DNA of 64,000 nt from Diplolepis rosae (lineage: Eukaryota > Arthropoda > Insecta > Hymenoptera > Diplolepididae). The stretch lies in the NCBI GenBank assembly GCA_030998225.1, contig JAPYXD010000391.1, positions 1,364,001 to 1,428,000 on the forward strand. The letters are read 5' to 3'. This document shows positions 41,871-53,070 of this stretch, piece after piece. The translations under genes and the position numbers were made by a program. Under the pieces are notes generated by a model. The model had not been told where the DNA came from and did not search any database. It worked only from the letters and a program-made list of their open reading frames with translations. Each line of letters begins with the position of its first letter. Position 1 is the first letter of the stretch.

Positions 41871-42462
41871 TCCTTAGGGGAATCCGCCACCTTTAATTTG
41901 GTATATTTTTGTGAATTTTTTTATTCTCTATATTTTTTTGAGTATGTGTGTAAATTTTTAGGGCAATTTGATATTTGTTTTTTGGAAAAATAAATAAATT
42001 TAAAACTTACTACGATTTACAAATAACGCGTTGTTAGCGAAATGAACTTTTTACACAAAATAGTTTTTTTATTTATTTACTAATATTTCTGAATTATATG
42101 GATAATATTATATAACAGGTATCCCTATAAAAACAATATATATATATATATATATTCTTTATTATATTATCAATATTTTTTGGTTATGGAAAGAACTATA
42201 GTTAAAAAAATAACTGCAAAAATATATTTTTTATATTGAGGGATATTTTATTCTATTTGAACTTTTTTTAGTCATTTTACCGTATTTTCCATATGTCCAA
42301 AAAGTTGCTACACATTGTAAGTAACAAAATAAAAAAAGAATCATGACAATTGGTTGAAAAACAAAAAAGTTATTCAAAGTCCAAAAAATGTCCAAAAAAT
42401 GCCCAGAAAACTCAAAATTTTTAGTTTTAAAATACGTAAAGGCGCTATAATTAAAAAAAACC
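41870..42462. mobile_element. Family I element, copy 4 (rearranged left arm)
   Basis: The outer left end 'ggggaatccgccacctttaat' is at 41878. The left arm is then replaced by AT-rich DNA including a TA run near 42140. The inner part and right arm (42180-42462: 'aacaaaaaagttattcaaagt', 'atgtccaaaaaatgcccag') match 19380-19460. The minus frame 42464-42231 is incidental. Confidence 0.7.
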
Positions 42463-42694
42463 AAGTCAAAATCTACTGATTATCAGTGAAATTTGACGGA
42501 TTCAAATACTAAAAAGAGGTTACTGTAAATCAGTCAAATGTCACTTAATACTTGAGTAAAAATTAACTGCTTTAACAGTGAAACATATTTTTTCACTTAT
42601 TCAATCGGTGAAAATTAACTGATTTAGCAGTGAAAAATATTTTGTTCATTAATGAATCAGTGAAAAGGCAAATCGCTGATTCAGATTTAGAGAG
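42463..42694. mobile_element. Family B MITE, copy 11 (left end missing)
   Basis: Starts within the TIR at 'aagtcaaaatctactgatta' and ends 'ctgattcagatttagagag'. It joins family I directly at its left side. Confidence 0.75.
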
Positions 42695-42779
42695 TTAGTT
42701 CGAATCGGATCCGGGAAATTGCTTTAACAAAATTGGCATAGAAATAGTGAAAATATACTTTCTAGGAATATGAAGTTAC

Positions 42780-42990
42780 GCCAATGATATTTTAAGGTCG
42801 TAAGCACGAAAGCGTGGGTGAAGGTGAGCAATCGAAGGGAGGTCGTTGAGGCTTGGTTGACCTTGAGTCCGCTGGAACCAGACGCTCGTAAGACTAGTGG
42901 GAATGTAGAAAAGTCCCTTTAACTTTACCAACCCTCCCTGGCATCGCCATTTTCTACCTTATTTAATTCCATCTCACGCACGACTCTTTC
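42780..42990. other. Balanced-composition island
   Basis: 'aaggtcgtaagcacgaaagcgtgggtgaaggtgagc' to 'ccctccctggcatcgccatt' is clearly richer in G+C than the surroundings, belongs to no repeat seen here and contains a donor-like AAG|GTGAGC. No long frame. It could be an untranslated exon or regulatory element. Low certainty. Confidence 0.25.
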
Positions 42991-43416
42991 CCATCGTTTG
43001 CTTTATTTCCCCTTCTTATTTTTATTTGAGTCGCGTTTTCAATTCTAATATTTCATTCATTACGTAGATAACTACTTCTATGAATAAGAATTGAGAAATT
43101 TTTTATTTGAAATATTCTGCATATATATTTAAGTTTTAATGATTTGTCTAAGATTTCCAAGAAATTTCCCTAGAATAGAAACTTTGCAATTGAGCATCTT
43201 TAAACTCTTTTCAATATCTCAAATAGGTTTCTATGGTGAGAATAAATACCAATCAAGTTTCATTCATGCAATTTTTTAATTAGGTTCCTTTTCATAATTA
43301 AGGAGTTTCTTCTTGGCATACATCAATTGAAACCAAAAATCAGTTCCGTTACTCAAGGGAGTATTTGGTTAGTTCATTCAAATTTTGTTTTGATAAATCT
43401 GAGAATTTACTCACTT
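42991..43416. other. No feature recognised
   Basis: AT-rich single-copy-like DNA. Confidence 0.3.
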
Positions 43417-44390
43417 TTGAAGCAGATTCATTCTAACCAGTTAATTTAGTTGATTCACTTTAAATATTTACAAAAAAACTTGATAACCCGTAAAGTTCGG
43501 TGTTGCTGATGCTGAAACATCTTCAAGTATCGAAAATTATTTTGAAGTACCCTAAAATATTCTGAAAGTAAAATATCTTTAGGCAATTTAATAAATATTC
43601 TAAGGTACCTTTAAATATCCTAAAATACTACAAAGTATTCAGAAGTACCTTAAAATATCCTAAAGGATATTAAAAAATCTTCTAGTACCTTCAAATATCC
43701 CAAAATATGTCAAAGTATTTTGGAAAGTCATGATGTACTTTTCAATATCTGAAGAACCTTACAATATTTTGAAGTACCATAAAACATCTAGAAATATCCT
43801 GAGGTGCTTTAAATATCTTAAAATACTTCTAAGTATTCTAAAGTGCCTTAAAATATCTTAAAGGACATTGAAAAAACTTCGAGTAACTTCAAATATCCTA
43901 AAATATCTTGAAATATATTGTAATGTCCTTAAATACTTGTTAATATCTTAAGTTCCTTACAATATTCTGGAGTATCATAAAACATGTAGAGATATCCGGA
44001 GGTACCTTTAAATATCCTAAAATATTACAAAGTATTCTGAAATACCTTAAAATATCTTAAAGGATATTGAAAAATCTTCTAGTACCTTCAAATATCTCAA
44101 AATATCTCAAAGTGTTTTGGAACGCCATGATGTACTTTTTAATATCTTAAGTACCTTAAAATATTTTGAAGCATCATAAAAAATCTAGAAATATCCTTAG
44201 TTGCTTTAAATATCCTAATATACTTCGAAGTATTCTAAACTACCTTAAAATATCCTAAAGGACATTGAAAAATCTTCGAGTACCTTCAAATATCCTAAAA
44301 TATCTTGAAGTATTTTGGAATGTCATGATTTACTTGCCAATATCTTTAGTACCTCAAAATATCCTGAAGTACCATTTAATTATAGCACGT
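43417..44390 (+). repeat. Family T block with defined left border, copy b
   Basis: Border 43417-43512 as at 40496-40590; decamers from about 43513. Phrases such as 'cctaaaggatattgaaaaatcttctagtaccttc', 'catgatgtacttttcaatatct' and 'catctagaaatatcctgaggtgctttaaat' occur here in two or three variant copies and in copy a, showing a higher-order repeat of a few hundred bp. Confidence 0.8.
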
Positions 44391-44895
44391 AAAGTATTTT
44401 TTAGTAATAAAAATATTCTCTGTAAAAATATGTTTCAATACCAATATCACAGCAGCACAGCTAACTGTAATTATCGACAACTCTCAGTTTTATTTTCTTT
44501 TTAACAATTTTTCCCAAAATTTTTACTAATAAGAAGTTAACAAACATTCTTTATTGTCTATTATTACTTTCCCCAAATTTTCAGAAAGATATAATTTTTC
44601 ATCATTAAATATATTATTAGTTTGAAAATCAATTCTCTGAGTGTTGAAAAAATCCATGATAAATACTTTTTCAAGCTGATGAAGACAGTTCTATTAAACA
44701 AATCACTTCGTCTGACTAATTCATTAATTTAATGACATATCTAATCGAGACTCACTCTAGACTGGAAATAAGGGTTCGGAAATTCACAGAGAGCTACTTG
44801 TGATGCGAGGATATCGTGTTCGGTGTAGCAGGAAAATTGCAGATTTAAGTTCTGCGATCGTTTACAGGTCATTGAACATATCTCAAATTCTCCAA
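44391..44895. other. No gene recognised
   Basis: Single-copy-like DNA. The minus frame 44989-44741 (82 codons) has mixed composition but no recognised domain. Confidence 0.3.
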
Positions 44896-45150
44896 CGAAG
44901 ACAGAAACTTTGTGGAGGCGAGAACGCATTATAATTACGTGAATTGATATTAAAATTCGAAGCAGTACAATTTTCAACCAATGTATCAAATTGAAAGCTC
45001 ACTTATGATTAATTAAACTTTGTGAAATAAAAGATCCGTCGATTTTACTTTAATAATGTTTTAAAAAGTCGTAACGAATTTTTAAGTGGTGCAGGTTTAT
45101 GTCTGGTCAGGCGTTCTTTTCACTGGAAATAGCCACGATAAAATATTCTG
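44896..45150 (+). repeat. Array-flanking segment, copy 1
   Basis: 'gaagacagaaactttgtgga...ctttaataatgttttaaaaagtcgtaacgaattttt...ggtcaggcgttcttttcactggaaatagccacgataa' recurs, diverged, at 46609-46858. The two copies bracket a family T block. Confidence 0.75.
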
Positions 45151-46490
45151 ATGTCGCTGGAACATATTGAAGTAGATCAAAATATCTTGAATTATATCGA
45201 AATATCTTAGAGTATCTTGAAACATTTGGACGTATTTTAAGGATATTGAAGTTTTTAAAGTATCCTGAAGTACCATAAATATTTTAAAGTATATTGGAAT
45301 ACCCCGAAGTAATATAAAAAATCGTGAAGTACATTTAAATAGCCTAAAGTAACTTCGAATATCTTAAATTAACTTTAAATATTCTGAGATATGTAAAATA
45401 TTCTGCAATATCCTGAAGTTCCTTTAAATATATCGAAGTGACTTGAAATATCTTTAAGTGAATGAAATTTATTGAAATACCTCAATATTTCTTGGTTTAT
45501 ATCGAAACACCTTGAAGTAGATTGAAATATCCGGTACATCTTGAAATCTGCTGTCACTGTAATATATTGAAATACCTGGAAGTATTGTGAGTTACATCGA
45601 AATATCTTGAAGTACATTGATCCATTTTGACGTATTTCAAGGATATTATAGTTTTTAAAATATCCTGAAGTACCCTAAATATTTTGAAGCATCTTAGAAT
45701 ATGCTGAAGTATTTAAAAATATCCTAAAGTACATTGAAATACCCTGAAGTAACATTAAAAATCGAAAAAAACATTGAAATAGCATAAAGTAACTTGAAAT
45801 ATATTAAAGTATCTTGAGTTATTCTGAAGTGTATGATTCATTCTGAAGTATGGGGTGTATCCTGAAGTCACTAAAATATATTGAAGTACCTTGAAGTGAC
45901 CTAGAATATATTGAAATACTCTGAAGTGTCTGGGAATGTTTTGAATTACATTGAAATACCTCGAAGTACTATGAAACATTTCAAGGAACATTCAAAAATC
46001 CTAAAGTAATTAGAAATATCATAATGTAGCTTAAAATATTCCGATGTATTTAAAATATTCAGGAGCATTAGTAATATCCCGAAGTACATTGTAATATCTC
46101 AAAGTATTTTAAAATATCCTTAAGTACCTTAAAATATCTCTAAATCACGGAAATATTCTGAAATATCTTAAAGAGTAATAAAATAAAATATATTGAAGTA
46201 CCTTGAAGTGACCTAGAATATATTGAAATACTCTGAAGTGTCTGGGAATGTTTTGAATTACATTGAAATACCTCGAAGTACTATGAAACATTTCAAGGAA
46301 CATTCAAAAATCCTAAAGTAATTAGAAATATCATAATGTAGCTTAAAATATTCCGATGTATTTAAAATATTCAGGAGCATTAGTAATATCCCGAAGTACA
46401 TTGTAATATCTCAAAGTATTTTAAAATATCCTTAAGTACCTTAAAATATCTCTAAATCACGGAAATATTCTGAAATATCTTAAAGAGTAA
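45150..46490 (+). repeat. Family T block containing a perfect 312-bp tandem duplication
   Basis: Decamer array. 45873-46178 and 46185-46490 (306 bp each) are identical as far as I can compare by eye, period 312 bp, separated by 'taaaat'. Elsewhere the units are strongly diverged, so this duplication is recent or an assembly artefact. The minus frames 45617-45375 and 45991-45755 are by-products. Confidence 0.85.
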
Positions 46491-46608
46491 GTGTACATTT
46501 AATAGTTCGAGTTGTTGATCCCTAGTCTTAAACTATATTTTTATGCAATTCTAAAGATCTTCTTTGAAGATTCTCTAGGAAATGCTACAGAATACCATTT
46601 CTAACTAA
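46491..46608 (+). repeat. Array right-border segment
   Basis: 'agtgtacatttaatagttcgagttgttgatccc...aattctaaagatcttct...agattctctaggaa' recurs at 54929-55035, again immediately after a family T block. Confidence 0.75.
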
Positions 46609-46858
46609 GACGAAAAAACTTTGTTGAGTTGAGAATACATTATAATCGGGTACATTGATATTGAAATTTGATGTAATACAATTTTCAACTAATTAATCCA
46701 ATTAGAAGCTCATTTATCATTAATTAAAATTTTTAAAATAAAAGGTCCGCTGATTTTACTTTATAAATGTTTAAAAAGTTGTAACGAATTTTCGAGTAGT
46801 GCAGGTCTATGTGCGGTCAGGCATTCTTTTCACTGGGAATAGCCACGATAATCGAAAG
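46609..46858 (+). repeat. Array-flanking segment, copy 2
   Basis: Copy of 44896-45150, with roughly four of five bases alike by eye, ending 'gggaatagccacgataa'. In copy 1 family T follows this point; here single-copy-like DNA follows. Confidence 0.75.
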
Positions 46859-47800
46859 TTTTTCCTCGGGATTGTTCGATAACAGAAAGCCATCTCGAGA
46901 CTAGAGGTGAGTAAAAGGAATATTTTCCTGAGCTTGGAGGCAAGTGGAGAGAAAAGTGGGTAAAATACGCAAATGTTGGCTCGAAGTGAGTGCTTTCGAG
47001 TGGCCATAATGCCCCTGAACAAAGTAAATGCTGCATCTCAACTGCGATACGTCCGAGTGTGTTCGAAGGCGAGGATGAATTCGCGAATCCACTGCATAGT
47101 ATTATTCGCTCTCTCTCTTTCTCTCTCGATTCCTCTCTATCCTTCATATAATTCTCATTCTCATTCACTTCTGTATCTATCTCTTTCTTTTACTCTCATT
47201 ATGAATCACTCACTGCCATTAGTGTTAAATTCAACACTTTTGTTTCTAGAAACAAATTTCTGAACCATTTTTTTTTTCAAGTTTTACAAACAGAAAGGAA
47301 ATTTTTATTTTTACATACTTATGAAAGTAAAAGATTTTATATTTAATGGACTATGCAGAAAATTTTAATGGATTCAGCTAACTGTTTTTATCAAATAAGA
47401 CTTCGGATGGTAAAACCATTTAGTTTTCTGTTTTGTTTCTTGAACCTTTTAGCTTTTTGTATTTTTCAATTGGAAAATTTATATAGTTTTTTTATGTATT
47501 GTTACTTCAAAAAGTTGTAATGATATTAAAAATGAAATATCACGTAATACAAGCATTTTGAGGTAACATTTTATTTGCAATATACCGATTTCTCTCGTCG
47601 TTATTGCAGTCCAAGTGGTATGAAATACAAACAAAAAAGAACGCTTGATTGACATAGGGTTCAATATGATTGGATACTTTAAAAGGAAAAAAAATGCAAA
47701 AGAGAGCTGCTGCAAATATTTTCGGATTTTCAAGCCTTCTCTTATTATACTTAACATGAGATAAAGTTCAATTAATTTTTTACTGATTCAAATTCTAAAA
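46859..47800. other. Unrecognised DNA with a CT-rich tract
   Basis: 46880-47090 has balanced composition with overlapping short frames on both strands (47168-46830, 47092-46901 and 46973-47263), none recognisable. 47098-47205 is a CT-rich tract with (CT)n and 'tctcattctcattc' microsatellite. 47210-47800 is AT-rich; the minus frame 47757-47479 has no domain. Confidence 0.35.
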
Positions 47801-47809
47801 AAAAATTTC

Positions 47810-48120
47810 AAATGCTTTCAGTTGTTCTAAAGGGCTTTAGTACATTCCAAGGTACTTCAAGATGTTTCATGGTATTTTAGAACATTTTAAAGTACTTTGG
47901 GATATTCGTGATTTTCCAATTCATTTCACAATATTTCAGGGTACTTTGGTCTTATGCTACTATGGTATATTCCAGTGACTTTAAGATATTTCAAGATGCT
48001 TAAAGATATTTCAGTGAATTATCGACATTTTTGATATTTCAAAATAATTCGCATGCCTCAGAATCTTTTAAAGTACTTCGGGATATTCAAGGTACTTAAA
48101 GTTATTTGTACTATATTATT
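47810..48120 (-). repeat. Family T block, inverse orientation
   Basis: Units here read 'aaggtacttcaagatgtttc', i.e. the complement of the usual decamers. Confidence 0.7.
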
Positions 48121-48329
48121 TGTAAAAATATGTAGTATTACGCAAAAGAAATCAAATAAAATTATAAAATTAATTGTAATAGAGAAATCGATCAAAATTG
48201 ATTAAATAAATTGTTCGGTTTTATTTTTTTTACACAATAAAACGTATTTTCACAAATAACATTTTTACGATAAATGATTCTTTATTCAGAAATTGAAAAA
48301 TAAGATTTCTTCCCTTACATCAACAGATT

Positions 48330-48505
48330 TTCAGTACGTTTCACTTAGCATCCAGTAAAATCTACAAAATATGGAAGAATCCAAGTTTAGTAGATTTTTC
48401 TACAAGATAGGTAAAACGTACGGAAAATCTGTAGATTGAACTGAAATTATTGTAAAATCTACTGAAAAGTCAAGTTGTAAAAATAAGTACCGAACTTCCT
48501 GTAAT
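48330..48505. repeat. Palindromic GTAGATTTT/AAAATCTAC repeat
   Basis: 'cagtacgtttcac', 'ccagtaaaatctac', 'gtagatttttctac', 'aaaacgtacggaaaatctgtagatt', 'gtaaaatctactg': inverted words in both orientations, a MITE-like design. Ends uncertain. Confidence 0.5.
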
Positions 48506-48549
48506 ATTTACCAATATTTTTTTTTTTATGTAGCTGTTTATGAATGTAA

Positions 48550-48805
48550 AAATGCCTAATATACTTGAAATGATTTAGAATATTTGAAGGTACTTTCGAA
48601 TATTTCAACACACTTAAAGATATTTCATATTTCAAGATATTCCATATGCTTTAGAGTATTCAAGGTTGTTTGGGATATTCCATTCTATTTCACGATATTT
48701 CAAGGCACTTGAGGATATTTTAAGATACTTTAGAATATTTTCAGCATATTCAAGGTACTTTATGATAATTTAAGGTGTGTACTTTAGGATATTTCAAGAT
48801 ACTTG
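48550..48805 (-). repeat. Family T block, inverse orientation, ending in a G run
   Basis: 'aaggtactttcgaatatttc', 'aaggcacttgaggatatttt' and so on; followed at 48807-48831 by a nearly pure G run. Confidence 0.7.
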
Positions 48806-48839
48806 GGGGGGGGTGGGGGGGGGGGGGGGGTTAATTCGT

Positions 48840-49110
48840 TGAAAAAAAGGCATGTTTTTAAGAATTTTTTTTGGCGATACTGATAGTCTTAGTTCATTCA
48901 GTCAATTTCTATATAATAATGCAATATTTGAACAATATTTGCCTAAATTTTCATTGCAAAATATTGAATATTGAGCGAGTGACAGTAAATCTCCGGAGGC
49001 GCCTCGAAAAAAAGTTGTTTTGCGATGTACATCATAACTCGCATGATATTTTACACTATCCAAAATATTTACGAATATTTATCTGAAATGATAAATATTC
49101 GGTGTCATTC
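48840..49110. other. No feature recognised
   Basis: The frame 48871-49086 is Asn/Ile/Leu-rich and unrecognised. Confidence 0.3.
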
Positions 49111-49822
49111 TCACATGTGCACATTCTCATCGCGCGCTTATTTTGTATCTCACATATTTTGGTTAAAAAATAGAATTTTCGATTTTCAATAGTATTTTTA
49201 TTTTTTTAACCAAAACATAAAATATACATCTTGTCAAAAAATGTCCTAATGAGAATCTGTAGACCTTATTCAGGCAAATAATTTTCCATCTCAACGTTAT
49301 TTTCGTATGCCACATATTTTGTTTAAATAATGGAATTTTTAAATTTTAATCATACTTTTTAAAATTATAATGAAAAATATACGTTTTATCAGAAACTATG
49401 TCAGACAAAATTTGTAGATATTATTGAAGTGAACAATTTTGCATTCGTACGTTTTTTTCGTATTTTACATATTATTGTTAAAAAGTTAGATTTTGAATAG
49501 AATTTCTTTAAATTAAAAAGAAAAATATACATCTTATGAGAAAATGTTGCGGTTCAAACTTGTAGATCTTTATGTAGTAAACAATTTTTTATCATAACTT
49601 CTTTTAGTATTTCTTATAATTTAACTGAAAAATGGAATTTAGATATTGACTTTTCTCAAGTTTTAACATACTCTAACTTTCCTAATTTTACTTTTATCGA
49701 AAAATGTTATTAGGATAATTAGTAGAGATTTGTGAACACTATCAGAAACCAGTATTCGAATTTTGGATCCGAGACTGATTTATCACAGAAAACCAATACC
49801 TTCTCATCTGATGAGAATGTAA
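49110..49822 (-). repeat. Family A inverse copy followed by a LINE-like tail
   Basis: Starts 'cattctcatcgcgcgcttattttgtatctcaca' (a degraded hairpin module), then four monomers inverse to 26000-26950. 49760-49822 ('gactgatttatcacagaaaaccaataccttctcatctgatgagaatgtaaaa') matches the LINE-like tail at 37405-37470. Confidence 0.7.
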
Positions 49823-51619
49823 AAATCTAAACTCTTAAAATGTAGAAATAAATATTTATTTTGAAGTAATCATAGTGATTTTCAGTTCTAGAAATATTTA
49901 CTGAAAACAATGCTCCGCTTTTCAATGTCCTCTGAACAATTCGAATGTATGAAGTCCTTTGATATTCGCGCAGACAGAAACGTGTATGAAATTTTGAAAT
50001 GTAAATGATCTGTTGAATTCTTGAGCAAGGATCTACTGCAAATTCAGGAAGCAGTTGTGGTATGGTGTACGAGTGAAATAGAGATAGGGTATTCATTATT
50101 ATACTCAATGTATTATATCAAGCCTTGAAGTAGTAGTGAGAGTCATAAAGAGCAAGGCAGTAGTAGTAGTAACTGGGACCAGGTCAGACGGTTTCAGTAG
50201 AAAGGGTCGTTTGTAGGCAGGCGCTCGTCAGTTTGCGTGTCTAATCGTATTGTGCTCATCTTTGAAATCACTGATAGTAAAAGCGGTGCATGTCGAGGTG
50301 TTCAACCTGCTCACTTATCTTATGCAATCCTATTTTAACTTTCTTTCAACTATTTAAATTACACATGTGATAAAGTAAAAAACCAAACAATTTTTTAAAA
50401 ATTTAAACATTTAGATTTAGCAAAAAAAGTTCTTTTGATTTAAGCAGACTTCTTTTTGGATATATAGAAATATCAAGTTAGTTGAAACAAATTTTTGTTA
50501 ATTTTACAAAATATTGATTACATTTATTTCTAAATCGAGTATTTTAATTGTTTACTTTGAATAATTAAATATTATTTAACTATTGAATTCTTAAAAAATT
50601 AAATTCACTATCCTTAAATCTTACTAACAATAATCAAAAGTAAATAATTCATTGAAAAATCGAGAATAAAGTGATTTCTACAATACCAGTTCTAGTTTTG
50701 AACACTAATTCTTAAATATTATAATTATTTTTCAAGAAAAGTAAAACTAGAAAATTGGAGAATTTTTATTTTTTATTTACCAAAAGTTTCTAACTGAAAT
50801 TTCAAAATAATCAAAATTTGTATCTAGTAGTTATAAATTTAAAAAATTCTTGAAATTATAATATATTAATTAGTCAGATGTAAAAAAATAAACGATTTTG
50901 ATTAATTAAGGAGGTTTTCCGAGATCAAACAAATCGCTTTTCCAGTAAACGACCTAGTTTGAGTTAATGAAGTAGATCGGATTTGAAATCAACACTCTCG
51001 TGTTATTCAGGATTGTTATGGAGAATATAGCTTGTCAGTGACGAATCTAGTTGAGTCAGTTCGCGATGGTACTACATTTGGATAGATCTCTACATCTCTT
51101 ATCATTAGCATTGTTTACCTATCACGCCCTTCTTAATCAGATCCACTTCGTCACTGAAACGAGAGGCCCCTGTCGCTCATCGTGACTGCTTGCTTAGTTA
51201 CATTACACTACCATCCCGTTATCGTAGTTACTGTTTCCTGTTTCCTCTCTCTCCTCATTTCTCATCCCTTCACCTTTCACTTCTCAATTCCCCAGCCCTG
51301 TATCCTAACTCAACCCAATCCGATTCAATTCCCAATTCAGTTTTCACGTCCCATCTGATGGACGTTGCAAATCTAACGAACTGTTCCTATTTATATCCAA
51401 AGACCCAATGAAAATGGTCACATTATTTGTGGTTGCTGAGTTGAAAAAAGACTCATTGTTCTATGATTTTAATGTAGAGAAAGTTTATTCTTTTTTTCAG
51501 AAAAAGATGTCACTCATTAAAAGGTCCAGAGTTTTGATTATGATTGAATTATTTTTCTCGATGTTGAAATTTTTACTCAAAACGAAGAGGTTGGTATATC
51601 GTAAGGTAAAGTTTGCACT
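49823..51619. other. No gene recognised; longest single-copy-like stretch of the right half
   Basis: 49827-50108 minus (93 codons) and 51190-51411 plus (pyrimidine-rich, Ser/Leu/Pro product) are unrecognised. 50110-50300 has balanced composition with a short GTA trinucleotide run (50158-50172). 50340-50940 is AT-rich. Confidence 0.35.
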
Positions 51620-51777
51620 TGTGCTGAAATATCTTAAGATACCTTGAACTATGTGGAATATGCTTACATACCTTAGAATATTCTGGAATGCCTTTAAAAA
51701 TTTTAAGTTACTAAAATATTTTGAAATATCCTAAACTTAATGAAATTTAACCAAATACTTCAAAGTACCCTGATTTA
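51620..51777 (+). repeat. Family T block left of mariner
   Basis: Decamers 'gctgaaatatcttaagatac' to 'cttcaaagtaccctgattta'. Interrupted by the mariner element and continued at 53071. Confidence 0.75.
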
Positions 51778-53068
51778 CAAGGTGCGTTCCAAAATAAACG
51801 AGACTTTTGTCATAAAAACTTTTTTGGTGGCGCCATCTGTGAATGAGGTAGTGCGTTGGAAAGTTATATGCCTTCCTGACTTCCAGTGACAGTTTCATGA
51901 CATTCGGTTCAGTGGAAGCGAAGTTATTGCGTCTAAAGTGTCAGTGCGTTTGTGTCATCGGTACAAAAATGAGTTTCGAACAAAGAGCTAATATCAAATT
52001 TTGTTTAAAATCGGTAAAACGTTTACCGAAACATTTGAATTGATGAAAAAAGTTTATGGCGATGATTGTCTATCTCGTGCCAGAGTTCAGGAGTGGTTTA
52101 CACGTTTCAGAGATGGTCGTGAGGACATAAATGACGATGAACATACGGGCCGCCCAAAATCAGTGATCACCGAAAACTCCATCGAAATTGTGCGTGAATT
52201 TATCAAAAATGAGCCGAAATCATCTTTGAAATTCATGGAATCGGAGTTGAATATCTCCAAAACATCGATTTATCGCATTTTAACCGATCATTTGGGCTTA
52301 CGAAAGGTCTGTGCACGTTTTGTTCCCCACAAATTAACTGATGACCAAAAATTGCTCAGAATTCAACATTCGAAAGACATCATTAAAGAGGCGAAAAAAG
52401 ACGAGAACTTCCTTTACAACATTGTAACTGGTGATGAAACGTGGTGTTTCCAGTATGAACCCGAAACCAAGCGTCAAGGTGCCGAAACCACCCAAAAAAT
52501 CGCGTTTGGAGAAGTCAAAAATCAAGTCGATGCTCATTTGTTTTTACGATTCCAAGGGAATTGTCCAAAAGGAGTTCGTGCCAACGGGCCAAACCGTCAA
52601 TGCAATTTTCTATCTTGGCGTTTTGAAGCGTTTGTTGCATCGCATTCGGCGAATTCGGCCTGAATACCGCGAAGGAGGAAGCTGGCGTTTATTGCATGAT
52701 AATGCACCATCTCATCGATCCACTCTTGTGACTGATTTTTTGACTAGAAATCGCATTTTAACCATCAATCACTCACCGTATTCGCTTGATATGGCTCCCT
52801 GTGACTTCTACCTATTCGGAAAATTGCATTTAGCCATGAAAGGATAACGTTTTGCTTCCGTAGAGGCCATCCAAATGGCTTGTACCGACATCCTGAAGGA
52901 CATTCCGATCAATGACCTGAAACACTCTTTCGAAAAGCTTTTGGATCGCGCAAAACAGTGTATCGAGGCTGGAGGGGACTATTTTGAATAAATAAACTCG
53001 AATTTATCAGAACAAAGCTCCTGTCGTTTCTATTTTAGCTCAGTCTCGTTTATTTTGGAACGCACTTG
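51778..53068 (+). mobile_element. Mariner transposon (defective), 1291 bp
   Basis: Full-length element. Left end CAAGGTGCGTTCCAAAATAA; right end, inverted, CAAGTGCGTTCCAAAATAAA. The inverted repeats are about 28 bp and differ by one base (extra G on the left) plus divergence at the inner edge. A TA target duplication lies at 51776-51777 and 53069-53070. The length is normal for mariner (about 1.3 kb). The transposase gene inside is broken, so the copy cannot move by itself; the near-matching ends could still be recognised by a transposase from another copy. It landed in the family T array, which continues on both sides. Confidence 0.95.
51969..52991 (+). pseudogene. Mariner transposase pseudogene
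   Basis: DD34D-type mariner transposase, the DNA cut-and-paste enzyme. The start ATG is at 51969 (MSFEQRANIKFC). A one-base loss in the T run near 52003-52006 shifts to the frame of 52001-52663, which carries the first helix-turn-helix region, the GRPKS linker motif, the second helix-turn-helix region, an FVPHKL variant of the WVPHxL motif and the first catalytic Asp in VTGDETW. A second shift with a small deletion near 52475-52495 moves to the frame of 52431-52847, with the second Asp in HDNAPSH and the third in APCDFYLF, exactly 34 residues apart; the YSPDLAP signature reads YSLDMAP. An in-frame TAA at 52845-52847 precedes a tail that stays open to the TAA at 52989-52991. All three catalytic Asp codons survive; coding ability does not. 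Subfamily not assigned. Confidence 0.95.
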
Positions 53069-53070
53069 TA

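Noticed and set aside
45375..45991. Minus-strand frames with Tyr/Phe/Ile-rich ten-residue periodicity
   Set aside because: A 10-bp array read in triplets gives a 30-bp, ten-residue period in any open frame; the peptides are a consequence of family T.
46830..47263. Several overlapping frames on both strands
   Set aside because: They overlap one another and a CT-rich tract, and none gives a recognisable product.
52334..52537. Minus-strand frame inside mariner
   Set aside because: Antisense shadow of the transposase pseudogene.
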